A stretch of DNA of 64,000 nt from Ceratothoa steindachneri (GCA_963969495.1 OZ018331.1:145795845-145859844), one strand, 5' to 3'. Positions 47,020 through 58,874 are shown, counted from the first letter of the stretch. Notes: generated from the sequence alone by a model not told the origin. Translations and numbers: made by a program.

Positions 47020-48415
47020 AAGGGATCATAATTTAATTTATATCAAAAGGAAATAAACATTTGTGGCTCTTCTAACTCTAAGCAATAAACACATGTACAT
47101 ATTCAAATAATAAGTAAGTGAGGGTTTAACATTAAAAGCAGCAAGCTCATTTAAGTCCAACTTCCAACAAACTAATGCATTAAGAAACAACACGACCATC
47201 CACCAGTTCGGAAATGGTTGACTGTAAAGCTGAGAACCAGTGAAGTTATTTTCTTAAAGGAGGTTTTGAAGAAAGATCAATAATAGAAAGTAAACCTATG
47301 ATAGGGGAAAATCTGTGGAAGAGACCCTAGACTCATTTCAGCATATTTGACTGTAGCCCTTATTCTGTTTATATCTCATTCTAACTAAGCTACAGGCTCC
47401 TATCATCATCTTTCAAGTGGCTCTTTGTTATCCCAGAGTTATTTATCATCCCTTTAATTGTCATTCATATTTAACTGCTTGAAACATAATTTTGCTATGC
47501 CAGTTTACACATGTTTCTTCCTTATTTTAAGTTATCCTTTTATTTTTAACAGTGTCATCATATACCATGAACTCTTCACTAGGTTATGATACTCATGAGC
47601 CTAGTGCTGTAAGTGCGTTACAAATCTAATGTCTGAAACTGAGCAAATCTTGATTCGTTCTCAAAGTTATCTCCTTTTTGCATCGGTTTTAATAAAATTT
47701 GACTTTCTCCAAATTACAAAAGTATAAAACAAACTTTATGTAAATATTTAAAGGAATTTTGACGACTTTAAAATCTTCTAACGAAATTTGAAACCCTTGA
47801 AACCCTTTGGTTGCTTTACATTCTCCTTTCAATGTTAGAATTAACAAGGTTGAGCCAAGGTTTTTCGGGGAATCATATCGCTAACATCTTATTTAAGAGA
47901 AATCCTCCCTCTTTATCTAAATTCTCACGTCATGGTTGAAATCCAGGAAAGGAATATTTGAAAAATATTTGAAGCATAATACATGATAGAATTTTTCTAA
48001 ATAATTTCTGTGACCCCAATTCGTGTTTTCACCCTTTTATTACCATTTTTCCGATATCTTGTCCCTCATTTACTCGTGAACTTTTAGAATTTTTCACGCA
48101 ACATTTGGTCCAATACTTCTCATTCTTTTGGGGCCTCATCACTTATGGGTGGAGCGTTGTATCTTTTTTCGGTGTTTGGTGCAAGTAACTGGTTTTAAGT
48201 TGAGAAGCTCTGCCACTCATATTAGATCAGATATTGGAATGGAGATGAACTGAATTTAAATGATGAAATATCATGAAGAGAAACGAGTATGGGCGGAATG
48301 GACCTTTTTAATTTCTACTACTCGAGTATATGAAAAGTTTTAATTTCCATTTATATTTATATGCTCCATTTATTTATATTTTCCAAATTTTCGCTTATTT
48401 CCCCTTCCTCACTCT
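47020..48415. other. AT-rich spacer
   Basis: Nothing recognised. It forms the presumptive intron or intergenic sequence upstream of the candidate exon at 48,424. Confidence 0.5.
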
Positions 48416-48423
48416 CTTTGCAG

Positions 48424-48533
48424 ATTACGAATTAAATTCTTCACGGAAGACATTACATCCATTGTTTTCCCATAAAGGTTTAAGTGAGGAAAATAGCCCC
48501 TCCCCGTCCCCTAGGGGAAGATTGGGTAGGAAG
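48424..48533 (+). CDS. Candidate host exon with strong splice sites (unidentified protein)
   Basis: A pyrimidine-rich tract ending ctctctttgcag (to 48,423) is a strong acceptor, and aggaag|gtaagtc at 48,533/48,534 is a near-consensus donor. The 110 nt between them are open: the first two bases complete a codon begun in an upstream exon and 36 full codons follow, ending in phase 0. The peptide contains YELNSSRKTLHPLFSHKGLS and EENSPSPSPRGRLGRK: basic, Ser/Pro-rich and likely disordered. I recognise no domain. Open sequence continues past the donor for about 28 codons, so the donor is not forced by a stop. It is the best-supported host-gene signal in the window, but one isolated exon cannot identify a gene. 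It may belong with the other plus-strand candidate at 22,891-23,139. Confidence 0.45.
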
Positions 48534-48799
48534 GTAAGTCATAGAATAAAGTTGCGATTTACCATACGAAAAGAAAACTCAAGGAAACTCAAGATACGGA
48601 TTGAAGTCTTTATATTTTAGCCATCTCTTAATGAAAATGTGCTGGTTAAGGTTTGATTGCAATCTATATTTCAATCAACTACTCTGGATGGATTTAATGG
48701 AAGGTAGAGGCAGGAATTTATTCTCAAATTCACTTACAAATTTGCAAAAGCCTTTAAAACTAGAGAATAAAAGAATAAAATCAGCATTTTCTTGAAAAT

Positions 48800-49420
48800 A
48801 CCCATTTTATTCTCGTGAAAATGGTTCAGAAAAGTTTTAGAAATTTGTGTCTGAGAGTAACCAAGTTTCACTTCACTGAACAGCTGACAAAAAAATTATT
48901 ATGAAACTAATGTGGATTTAAAAATGTTTGCGACCTAAACTAGAGAACAGTAATGATAAAGGCAATCATAACTATATAACTACATAATTATCTGATATAT
49001 AACGAACGAAATATTAATAAATTTGCAGTTTCTCGTCATGAGACACTTGATCAAATCTTCGGCTGCAGAACCTCAGCAATTGGCTTCATGTGGAGAAAAA
49101 AACCTTGGAAAATCGACCTATCATTAAAAGAAATCTATCCGATATTACTGCACTTATAGTTTTAAAAGGAATTTCAGAATATCCTGACTTTCAAGGACTC
49201 TTCCACGCAACGAAATCTATTGTCACCTGTTCAATCAGCTTTCAGATTTGTAGACAAAACATTAGCCATAAACTTCTTTAGAGAGCCACGGAAGAGAAGC
49301 TCGGTGAGAAAATGGTAAGGTGGGGAAAGTAAATATGTGATAAAAGACTAAAGCTCGAAGAGCGTAAAGGGGATACTACTCCTTAACCGGATGGTGCGCA
49401 ACTCTCTCTAAACTCGTTGT
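48800..49420. other. AT-rich spacer
   Basis: Nothing recognised; a 63-codon plus-strand frame at 49,090-49,281 has no family resemblance. Confidence 0.5.
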
Positions 49421-49424
49421 AACC

Positions 49425-49640
49425 AGGTATAAGGATCCTGGCAAGTTTACACAAGGTCTGCATCGCCCCGGGATATAAAGATTGTGAGTTCGAGTCCCAT
49501 CGATATATTAGTCGCATAAGAGTGTGCGAATGCGGAGATTTTAGAGCCCTTTCCCCTCGGGTCTCGACCCTTAAACGTGTTCCCGTAAATGAGAATAAAT
49601 TCCTACATTTACAAGCTTATTTTATTTATGCCCTTATCAT
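49425..49640 (+). repeat. tRNA-derived SINE (head and body)
   Basis: The head (about 49,430-49,505) carries an A-box-like tggcaagtttacac, and a good B box in tgagttcgagtcccatcg (49,486-49,503). The acceptor stem does not pair, so it is not a working tRNA. An unrelated GC-richer body follows (ctttcccctcgggtctcgac), then an AT-rich end near 49,640. A Pol III promoter of this kind would drive SINE transcription. The family name is not known to me. Confidence 0.55.
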
Positions 49641-49739
49641 GCCGTCACTTAACTGGCATCGGCATTAGGATATTTGTGGTTAAATGCCGAGTCCCATGAG
49701 CGTTCCTCCATCACACACACAAATGGATATAATTAAATT

Positions 49740-50900
49740 TTGTAAGCTGCATAACATATTTAAATCAAGTAAAATTTAGCTTTCTTATTATCATATACTT
49801 AAAGTATCATAAGAAGCTGTTTGTTATTCAAATGAGAATAAGTCACTTGAGTTTAATTAGCAATTTGAATAAAATGAAATAAAACAAAATAAAATTGGAA
49901 ATATGGAAAAAGAAAACACTTTAATCAACACCAATTACTGATTGCTAATATAAGAAAATTAAAAGCTAAAATACCTTATTATATGTAAAAACAATATAAA
50001 GACTAATTGCAAGTATATACCGAACCTTTTATATTTGTCAACAACTTCATTGGAATATTCGTATTTGCCAATACCTGTATTGAATATTACTTTTAGGCCT
50101 CCTTGCCTCTCCTCTTGTTGTAGCTCCGGATATTGAACAAAGATCTTCATCACTAGATTCACTTGTAAAAAATAATTGAAAATAATATTTAAAATGAGGA
50201 AAAATAAATTATTTTATCCAGATGCAAAAAAAGAAATGGACATCAAATGAAACTCGGCCAAATATTCATAACAATTGTTAAAATAGGCCTTAAATAGCCT
50301 CTTGTACGGACCAACATTAATTCGGTTTGATTTCTCAATCGACTTTTGGTCAGTGTTTGACATTTAGCTCCAGTTTATAAAGTAACTTTAAAATTTAAAG
50401 AACGTCGATATAATAACTTTGCAAGAAAAACAATGACCATTATACTTGCTGAACTAAAATAGAGTAATTTAATACAAAAACGAAAGAGTTTGTGGGAAAG
50501 GATTCAAGTTTGATGACATTGTCTCCATTTATTTCCTTGCTGGTGAGTCAGGAGAGAAAGAATTTCATTTCTTTCGCTTACAAAATAATGAATACTGACA
50601 TGCAAAGGTGTCTTTGTAGAAAAACATGAAATAGGATGTGGTTCTGAGTGATAAATAGTAGCAAACTTGCTCGAAATCTGCCCAATTTATCACTTAAGGC
50701 GCAGAAAGTTGTCGAGCCTTTGAGGTGATATAATTGCTCACGGTGTGGTAGAATTCAAGTAGACTGAACCTGAACCTTTTTTGGCTTCCCCTCCAAAGAT
50801 GCTGTGGAGGAAAGACGACATCTCCAATATGCGGGACAAGATTTCCGTGAGGGGGAGGGGGATTTAAATGGTGAGAATGAATTACTCGTTGGCCGGTATT
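49740..50900. other. AT-rich spacer
   Basis: Nothing recognised. A short hairpin (cggcatt/aatgccg) lies just left of this, near 49,660-49,692. Confidence 0.5.
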
Positions 50901-50939
50901 GCTACTATTTAATTAGGCTTTGGTGGTTGGTGGGTTTAA

Positions 50940-51690
50940 ACAGGAGAACAAAAATGATCTTTTAATCTTATATAAACAACAATAGATATTTACAGAATAA
51001 TATACAAGCGATTTAGTTAACAACGTTACTAAACGGGATGAAATTAAAATGACAAGTAGGACTTAGCCGTACGAGGCTCAATAATTATTATAATAATTAC
51101 CCGAAAGGGACCGGGGGGAGATTATGAGGTGAGTCACTTCGTCAGAGAGCGTCACACCTCTTCGACGATGAAGGAAAATATAAGTCTTACGATTTTCTGG
51201 AGAAGACCACGAGTCTGGGTACTCGAGGCAAAGTATTTCTTCGAGGGGGAGGGTTGAGTGCGATATTCCAGACGTAGTCTTCGTCGTTCCGAATATGGAT
51301 TTCTGCTGCGAGACCAAATAGCACCGAGGTTTGTCGCTCGAGGATTGCGCGTCGTCAATGAATGATTCCAAAGACCTCTTATGATGCCGCGTGAATACCT
51401 TCTGTATTGTGTGAGCTTGCTTACTTAGGAGCAACGGAGGGACAGCTCGCGACCCAAAAGCTTAAAAATACTTCGACGATTATCCTTGGGGTGGAGAATA
51501 TATATTGCTACGCCGGAAGTTTCAATGTTTGCCAACGAAAGCGTTATCGGTTGACCCCACAGCGGTGAAGGAGGTAACACCATAAACGGGATCGGGTTTT
51601 GGCGCGTTATTGTTCCGGAAGTTTTCCGCTGGTCCGGAAGCAAGGCTACTTCGCTCGATATACCTTTTTCGTGACTCGATCACACACGCT
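50940..51690 (-). other. GC-richer block, possible LTR or element fragment
   Basis: GC-richer block, densest from 51,100 to 51,660. The minus strand is open for 118 codons (51,434-51,078), with peptides such as SLESFIDDAQSSSDKPRCYL and PLEEILCLEYPDSWSSPENR, but no domain is recognised and a second minus frame overlaps it. Downstream on the minus strand the sequence becomes AT-rich and includes tatataagattaaaag, so an LTR or retroelement end is possible. No second LTR copy was found. Confidence 0.3.
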
Positions 51691-51693
51691 CAA

Positions 51694-51745
51694 TCTCTCT
51701 CTCTCTCTCTCTCTCTCTCTTTATCTCTCTTTCTCTCTCTCTCTC
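51694..51745. repeat. (CT)n microsatellite
   Basis: About 50 bp of CT repeat with a few interruptions. Confidence 0.97.
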
Positions 51746-51749
51746 CTTT

Positions 51750-52510
51750 CCTAACACAAGGCTCTCTCCAGTTTTTTTAAACTTTTAGGTAGATTCTCAA
51801 AAAAGTGATGAGATCCTATTGGGCAGAACCATTGAAATTAATATATGAGAATGTATATCAGTATGTGTGCTCTTAATCTAATTAAGTATACTTGTGTGAG
51901 CGTAAAATGGTAATGCTTTCTCACTTGTGGGTCTCTGAGACAAACTATGAATGTTAAATATTTGGAGCAGAGTGAGGAGAGTGAACAGGTTTCCCATGAA
52001 ATGACGTTTATGAATATTTAGATTTTTGTTATCTGTTACTTTTTAAAATAGTATCGCTCCTTTACGGTAGGGGCTTGAAGTTAATTATCTTGGCGGTGGA
52101 GTTTCGTTTTAATTCTTGTATTACTCCATTATTTCATCCCCAAGTATAAAAGGGCTCTTAAGTTTTGCCACCGACATTTGATATTTAGAATATACTGACG
52201 ACATAATTGCTATCATGTAAAATAAGGTTATTTATTGATTATGTATAGTCTTCTCGTGATAAGTTCTTTAGTTGCCAGTATTATGCGAGACTTATTACGG
52301 GATCAAGCTTTGTACATTAAAATCTGGGTTCATGAGTATATATGAATAATATCCAGGGTTATTTGATCGTTCCTATCAAATAACATTCTTTTTCATCTCC
52401 GTCAAAAATCTGCATCCTTGTCTCGATCCTGTTTCCCTCTCAAGTCTGTCTTTGATAGTGTATGAGACAGAATCGTCACAGAATTAATTGTTTATCCGGA
52501 TTTTAGGACC
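51750..52510. other. AT-rich spacer
   Basis: Nothing recognised. Confidence 0.5.
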
Positions 52511-52514
52511 CATT

Positions 52515-52728
52515 CAGCATAGGTGACGGTTAATCTCATCTTGGACATTTAATAGACGGTAATTTCATCGTCGGTAATTTCATTGTGGTAATTTCATCGC
52601 ATGAACTTTAGTCGCACGGAATTTTTATCGCAGGTTATTTTATCGTAGGTAATTTCATCGCATAGAAATTTCATCGATGATAATTTTGTCGCACGGTAGA
52701 AACGTACGTTAATTTCATCATCATGGAT
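52515..52728 (+). repeat. Degenerate array of short ggtaatttcatcgc units, copy 1
   Basis: About 210 bp made of 12-20-bp units around taatttcatcg, with variable linkers (catga, tcgcacgg, catagaa). The order of variants matches, in reverse complement, the array at 63,276-63,490, including the outer aggtgacggttaa and the inner cacggtagaaacgtac followed by aatttcatcatca. The two are therefore copies of one repeat family rather than independent microsatellites. The function is unknown; subterminal repeats of a DNA element are one possibility. Confidence 0.9.
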
Positions 52729-52859
52729 GGATTTTTTAATTAATTATTGTATTTTGGCTGCTTCATAAAATATTTTCGGCGGCACGTTGATTTTCGGAGC
52801 AGTACAAACACACACACACACACATGGCCCGTGACTGTTTGCCCCATTTCTCGGGAGGC

Positions 52860-53085
<226 letters not shown>

Positions 53086-53129
53086 TTGCTAAATCACGTG
53101 ATACTTTGTGAGTTTTCCACACACACACA

Positions 53130-53134
<5 letters not shown>

Positions 53135-53172
<38 letters not shown>

Positions 53173-53187
53173 GTGTGTGTGTGTGTT
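53135..53187. repeat. (TA)n followed by (TG)n microsatellite
   Basis: TA repeat to 53,170, then acatg and (TG)n. Preceded by a (CA)n at about 53,119-53,128. Confidence 0.95.
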
Positions 53188-53231
53188 TATGTCTTATCAT
53201 AAACTAATCTATTACCTTTATTATCATGGAG

Positions 53232-53345
53232 ATATATTGAGATGGGGTTTAATTGAGATCAAAGCGGTTGCTCGCTCCCCTAGTGTGTGTGGTTCGAATC
53301 TTACCCTAGCTCGGATCTTTTCGAAGTAGGAAATAACTATTTCCG
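53232..53345 (+). repeat. tRNA-derived SINE head
   Basis: An A-box-like region (gagatcaaagcggttgctcg, about 53,255-53,274) is followed by a near-perfect B box (ggttcgaatct, 53,290-53,300). The D-arm can pair (gag/ctc) but no cloverleaf acceptor stem forms. The downstream body (cggatcttttcgaagtagga) is cut off before long. Probably a truncated SINE of a different family from the one at 49.4 kb. Confidence 0.5.
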
Positions 53346-53422
53346 AAGAAAAATTATTCCGTTTTCTCTTTCCTGCGGTCTGTTGGATTTATTTCATCAT
53401 TCTCCCGCGCTGAGAGAGATAT

Positions 53423-53425
<3 letters not shown>

Positions 53426-53475
<50 letters not shown>
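53426..53475. repeat. (TA)n microsatellite
   Basis: About 50 bp of TA repeat. Confidence 0.97.
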
Positions 53476-53477
<2 letters not shown>

Positions 53478-53489
53478 TTTTAGGAAAAA

Positions 53490-54340
53490 AGCATAATGCA
53501 TCCACATTTCCCCACCTCCCTTTCGGGCGGGTCGATTAGCAAACATTGCCCTTCCGGCCCAGTATCTGATGGTCACCCGCCGGGAGAACCCGCCGACTGG
53601 TTATCGATAGATGGGAGCCCATCTTGGCTTCCGGCGGTTCCCGAAAGTTTACTAAGAATGAAATGTAGGAGATAATCAAGCCTCTCTCACCAAAGGAAGG
53701 GCACTTGATATCAAATCTACTTCCAGAGCCATGTGAACCTCTCCCGAGTTTCGAGTATAAAAGATGAATTCTTTTAACCCTCGGTAGTAGAGCTTGCACA
53801 GCGTCTAACGGGGCAGGCATTGCCATCTCTCTCGGTGTAGGGGTAAATCGTCAAAGCAGCAAGTCTTTAGAGAGGAGATCGGTCCCAGTTAGGGAGGTTC
53901 CTTACCCCGTTGGTCTGCAAGTCAGTGCAGACCCAGGCTTGTACTCACGTTTTCAGAGCCGAAGCTACAAAGACCCACAATTTAGTTCCCTAAGCGAGAA
54001 AACTACATTTTTTCTTTTATCCATGAACCTACGCGTCGATAGGTCACTTCAACCCCCATCACAGAGGCACCCAAGATTACTTGGAGTTCACGACCGTGGG
54101 ACCCTCTTCAACATGATGCTCCCATTACCGCCTTCTTCCAGCAGAATAGAGACGAAATTGTGGGATCACATCGGTCCCCGAAGAACCTACCTCATCGTCT
54201 CCACCCCTTATCTCACCACCATAACTCACCAGCGCCACCCGAACATCAGCTTCAAAGGTAACCCTTCCCCTTCCCAACTTAACCGCGAAGCTTACCAACA
54301 TTTCAAGCGTATAGGGATATACATAGTGAATAGTTATTTA
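53490..54340 (+). promoter_or_regulatory. GC-rich block with a TATA box, possible LTR and leader
   Basis: GC-rich block with gagtataaaag at about 53,753 (TATA-like), followed by a GC-rich region with ctcggtagtagagc and gcacagcgtctaac. A plus-strand frame of 150 codons (53,939-54,391) follows, but its end is (TA)n-encoded and I recognise no domain (VDRSLQPPSQRHPRLLGVHD, SRIETKLWDHIGPRRTYL). The arrangement resembles an LTR promoter plus leader or gag start, but no second LTR, primer site or pol was found, so this stays tentative. A minus-strand frame at 53,826-53,536 overlaps it and is also unidentified. Confidence 0.3.
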
Positions 54341-54589
54341 CAAGCCAAGCACCTTATTTATATATATATATATTTTTTTTTCCTTGTTTAGTGTTTATTA
54401 AAACATTATTTTCATATCGTTGGTTATCTAACATCCTTCGGTTCACTTGCTGGCAAAGTTTATTGCAATGCCTTCGTAGCCAACCTCTAAGCACTCAGAG
54501 TCAATAAACCATTTACGACACGGGCCGAACGAAGTATAAGGAGTAGTACGACGACTCCTCCACATTAGGGAAAATAGGATATATATATA

Positions 54590-55507
54590 CGAAGGGCTGT
54601 AAATAAGTTTTGCAATTCGGATATAAGGAAACGAAATATCAGGAAAAGTGTTTTATTATTTTTCAATATAACTACCCTCGACTTCACTGCACTTCCACAA
54701 CTTGTCCCTGAGGCTTCGAATTCCTGACAACCAGAAATCTCCCGACTGCTGTTCAATCCACTCCTAGACGGCGAGCTGGACATCTTCATCGTCCCCAAAT
54801 CGGCGTCCACGCAGTGCAGCCTTGAGCTGGCGGAATAAAAAGTAGTCGCTAGGGGCCACATCTGGACTGTAGGGGGTAGGTTGAGCTCCTCAAATTCGCA
54901 CTCGCGCAGGGCAGCTTGTGCAACTATGGTCCTGTGGACTTTGGTGACGTTAAAGTCGATCATGGGGCGTGAGGTTTCTAGGGACTCAACGAGCAGAGAC
55001 CTTGGTCATGGCCGAATTGTCGTGGATGATGTTGATAACACTTCCAAGTTCTCGCTCGATTTGTTCGACCTTTACCAGTCGATTTTGGAGGATCATCCTC
55101 TCCACACTGGCCAGATTGTCCTCGTTGGCCACCTCTGACGGGCGTCCTCTGGACGGGGGTCATCTTTAAGGGACTTACGACCATGGCAGAACTCCCTATT
55201 CCAGCAAGCAATAGTTGCATAGGAAGGGGCGGTGTCGGTGTACACTGCAACAATGCGTTCATGGATCTCTTTTGCATTCTTGCCTTCTTTGGTCAAAAAA
55301 TTGATCACTGCGCGGTGTTCAACGTCCTCCATTGTTTAAAAATTTGTGACTGACGATCTGCGATCAGCTACTGCTTCTTAAATAGACGAGCGAGGTGCGC
55401 GCGGCTGCAGGTTCTGACTTGTCATAACAGGTCCTTCACCCCCATAAAAGCCATCCTCCTTCCTGTGGTTTACCCTACTGATTCGCAAAACTTATTGACC
55501 GCCCCTC

Positions 55508-55508
<1 letters not shown>
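54590..55508 (-). mobile_element. Mariner element, internally deleted, copy 1
   Basis: 919 bp. Termini are inverted: the minus-strand start cgaggggcggtcaataagtt and the plus-side end cgaagggctgtaaataagtt. TA flanks the left end (54,588-54,589); the right flank reads TG, a mutated TA. Inside is a transposase gene that has its DNA-binding half and its C-terminus but lacks the middle. The deletion point (about 54,957-54,970) is the same as in the copy at 58,875-59,809. Confidence 0.93.
54650..55332 (-). pseudogene. Mariner transposase, middle deleted, copy 1
   Basis: ATG at 55,332 on the minus strand. The N-terminal helix-turn-helix reads MEDVEHRAVINFLTKEGKNA, then KEIHERIVAVYTDTAPSYAT and WNREFCHGRKSLKDDPR, as in mariner transposases. 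After about 80 residues the frame shifts. The second DNA-binding part continues to a block equivalent to SAMTKVSAR-VPRNLTPH, then jumps to DFNVTKVHR. This omits the segment with the first two catalytic aspartates. The C-terminus, in another frame, has SPDVAPSDYFLF (third catalytic Asp, 54,860-54,862), LKAALRGRRFGDDEDVQLAV, a stop, then WIEQQSGDFWLSGIRSLRDK. It cannot catalyse transposition but keeps ends that an active relative could use. Confidence 0.92.

Positions 55509-55596
<88 letters not shown>
55509..55596. repeat. (TA)n microsatellite abutting the mariner end
   Basis: About 88 bp of TA repeat beginning directly at the right end of mariner copy 1, which inserts at TA. Confidence 0.97.
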
Positions 55597-55600
<4 letters not shown>

Positions 55601-55817
55601 TATGGGCAGGTTGGGTAAGACGGATTACTTAACAAAAGAACGAATCTAGAGACCACATTTATATAATTTTGTGAGGTTTTAGGGGTTGTGATGATGCTTT
55701 GCTGTGTCATGATTACAATATGCACCCTGGTCATGGTTTTTGGAGGAAAAGTTTGAAACGCAGAATGTTAAACAAAACTATTCTAATACCAACAAAATAA
55801 GTAAATAAATATATATT

Positions 55818-55821
<4 letters not shown>

Positions 55822-55859
<38 letters not shown>

Positions 55860-55862
55860 ATG
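55822..55862. repeat. (TA)n/(TG)n microsatellite
   Basis: TA repeat to 55,849 then TG repeat. It lies at the downstream edge of the Penelope-like element, read on the minus strand. Confidence 0.95.
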
Positions 55863-55944
55863 TATAAATTGAGTCATCCTTCGTAAATCTCGATTTTACT
55901 ATGTAGGTTATAGCTAGCACCAGTATTCAGAACATATATATTTT

Positions 55945-55983
55945 GGAACGTTTCGAACATTAGCTATGTTCATTCTCAGCCTC
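55945..55983 (-). other. Hammerhead-ribozyme-like motif of the Penelope-like element (candidate)
   Basis: On the minus strand the order is ctgagaa, a hairpin gaacat-agcta-atgttc, then gaaac. Hammerhead ribozymes have CUGANGA, stem II, then GAAA, and occur in the terminal repeats of Penelope-like elements (established knowledge). Here the core has A where the invariant G of CUGANGA is expected, so self-cleavage would be lost. I could not define stems I and III with confidence. Placement about 0.5 kb downstream of the GIY-YIG block, on the same strand, supports the assignment. Confidence 0.4.
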
Positions 55984-56439
55984 TACTGAAGTAAATCAAC
56001 ATGAAAGTAGGCAAGCTTAAAATACATAAAGTTTATGTATAAGTTTAAAGTTTGTTGAATTTGAGATAAATTAATGCGACAATGTAAATTTTCAAAGAAA
56101 TTAAAATTAAGGAGAGGACAATGCGAACTTACAAAGGAAAACACTGCAAAATTATCAAAACAAACTGAGAAAACAAAGCAAAGATTAAAATTAAATATTT
56201 CAATGAACAAATTCCAACTTGAGAGAAGGATGGGAATCGTATGATTTAAAATTTAATGTAAGTTAAACATGGCAGTTGTATAAAATGACTGAAATATTAT
56301 TAACCAACTAATGGAACATTATAATTATCGAGTCTTTGAGTGAGTTGTTATTACATTTGAGGTAAAAATAAATTATAAAACAAACTAAATTTAAAATATT
56401 TGAATTAATAGATATAAAGTAGTGTCGACGACTACCTCG

Positions 56440-58395
56440 AATTTAATTCTGAATAAATAATGATTCCAGAATGTTATGATCTACGTATTTATCCGCAGAA
56501 CCCCAAACCTTCAAATTTTAGGTCAAAAATAATGAGGTGCAGGTATCTGAATGATTCCTTATTGCAGAGAATTACGGTTTAACAATGGGTCTGTCTGTAT
56601 GTATAGTGTGAACCCCCGTATGTTTACAAATCCTCAGCTTCAATTGTAGCGTAGCTTTACCTACGTAGCGAGTTTGGCAACTCGCACACATAAATTGATA
56701 AATTAGTTAAGACCTGAGTAGCAAGGGTATTTTCTCCTTATGAGACAAATAGGTTTTAAGAGAGATAGTATTAATTCTGATACAGTAGAATTTGATTCAT
56801 GGATAAACTTTAGATAATAATTGTTCTAAGTCTAAGATGAGTTTGTTGGTCAGCGAGCCTATGTAGAGTATTTGGAGATACATTTTCTGTTTTGATACAT
56901 TAGATTTGAAGAGAGGAATCACGTGTAATTTTTTAAGGAAACATTTAATAAATTTTTCAAGTAATAATGCTGGGAATAAATTAAATTTACCAAATTGTCT
57001 GACATAGACATTTCTTTATGAAAATTGTTCCAGTGAGAGCATATTTTGAAAGCACGATTTTTCTTCACCTTATAGAGGATATTTTGAGGTAGTTTGGAAA
57101 ACTCGAGAAATAATTAGTGACAAGCAGACTGGATGTGGGTTTTCTATATACTGAAGTGGAAATTTTATTGTCTTACCTAGTAATCTTAATGTCCAAAAAT
57201 GAAAGAGTTAATAGTTTCATGCTCCAAGGTAAATTTGATTTTATGATGCTGGCAATTGATGTAGTTTTGAAGCGGGAAGTCATGATTTCTATTTTTAAAG
57301 AAAATGAAGCAATCATCAATCTATCTTTTATAGAGTATAGGTTTGAACTGTTGTGTTGAATTAGACATCCAGTCTTGTTCTATTTGACGCAGAAAGGCAT
57401 TTGCAAACGATGGACCTAGAGGTGAGCCAATTACCATCCCATCCCTTTGTTTAAAAGGCTATTATTAAAAATTAATATTGTGTCTTCAACGGCCAATTTA
57501 ATAAGTCTAGAAAAATCGGTTTATTTAGACCAAGAACTGTGAAATTTGTGTTAAAATGTGAGTCAAATATTATATTACAAGTTTGAAGAACATAGGATGT
57601 TGGTAAATAGTGATTCAACATCGAAACTAGACATATAATAATGGGAAAATCTAAAGGAATTAATTAAATTTACTCACTCAAAAGAATTCTGTATAGTGAA
57701 GTCATTTTTAGTAATAGGCTATATTATGGGTATCAAAAATTTACAAAGATTATAAGTAGGTATAAGCTTTCCCGAAAGGATCGGGAGAATTGGCAGTCCG
57801 GCTTTATTGATTTTGAGGAGGTCATAGTGTACACCAGGAGTTAAACCTGAAGTGAAAAGTCTATGGGTAATGTGCTCCAGACAATCCTTTAGACTTAAGC
57901 TTAGGAAGAAATTTGTTAATTTTATCCTCTCTACTAATGACACTTTGAAATGGATCACGATCAACTTTAAGAAATTTAGAAGAATCATTTAATATAGAAT
58001 TCAGTTTATATACATAATCAGTTTTATTTAACAATATCACACCTCTGCCTTTATCAGGTTTACATATGACTAAATCTGGCCGTTTTAAGTTCTTTAAAAT
58101 ATTAATATCAGAAAAAGTGAAGACGAGATTGAAATTCTTAAAGGGGTTAAACTTATGTATGCGTGAGTGTGCTATAGACTTTAGGTTATTAGCAACATAA
58201 GAAAAACAGACTGCCAAAGTGGTAAACTAATTATGTGTGAAACTATAACTTTAAATTTATGAAGATAATTAATACGGCTAATCATAAAATAAGGCAATTT
58301 AAAATTCAATCCAGCGCTAAAATTGTTTTAGGGTCTTTGGTTAAAATGAAGTCGCTAAAATTGAAAATTACGTTATCTGGATCATTTGACATAAC
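56440..58395 (-). pseudogene. Penelope-like retroelement: RT plus GIY-YIG endonuclease, inactivated
   Basis: Read on the minus strand. The N-terminal part (58,395-58,220) has [20 protein letters not shown]. Then 58,217-57,719 has NILKNLKRPDLVICKPDKGR, GVILLNKTDYVYKLNSILND and, in another frame, LTPGVHYDLLKINKAGLPIL, matching the Penelope-like RT entry region. About 57,480-57,100 holds SPLGPSFANAFL and the active-site box, which reads stop-IDD (GAT codons at 57,315-57,317 and 57,312-57,314), so the Tyr of YxDD is now TAG. LSFLDIKITR- and STSVYRKPTSSLL-like blocks follow. The C-terminal GIY-YIG nuclease lies at about 56,720-56,450: YQFMCASCQTRYVGKATLQL, then KHTGVH, FSAIRNHSD and ILESL. This RT plus nuclease order is the canonical Penelope layout. 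Several stops and frameshifts inactivate it. (TA)n borders both sides. Confidence 0.92.
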
Positions 58396-58407
58396 TGAAG
58401 AAAAACC

Positions 58408-58870
<463 letters not shown>

Positions 58871-58874
58871 TATA

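Noticed and set aside
49430..49510. A functional tRNA gene
   Set aside because: The B box is good, but the acceptor stem and anticodon arm do not pair; it is better explained as a SINE head.
54881..55169. Plus-strand frames over mariner copy 1 (and similar ones at 59,288-59,634)
   Set aside because: Antisense shadows of the mariner transposase.
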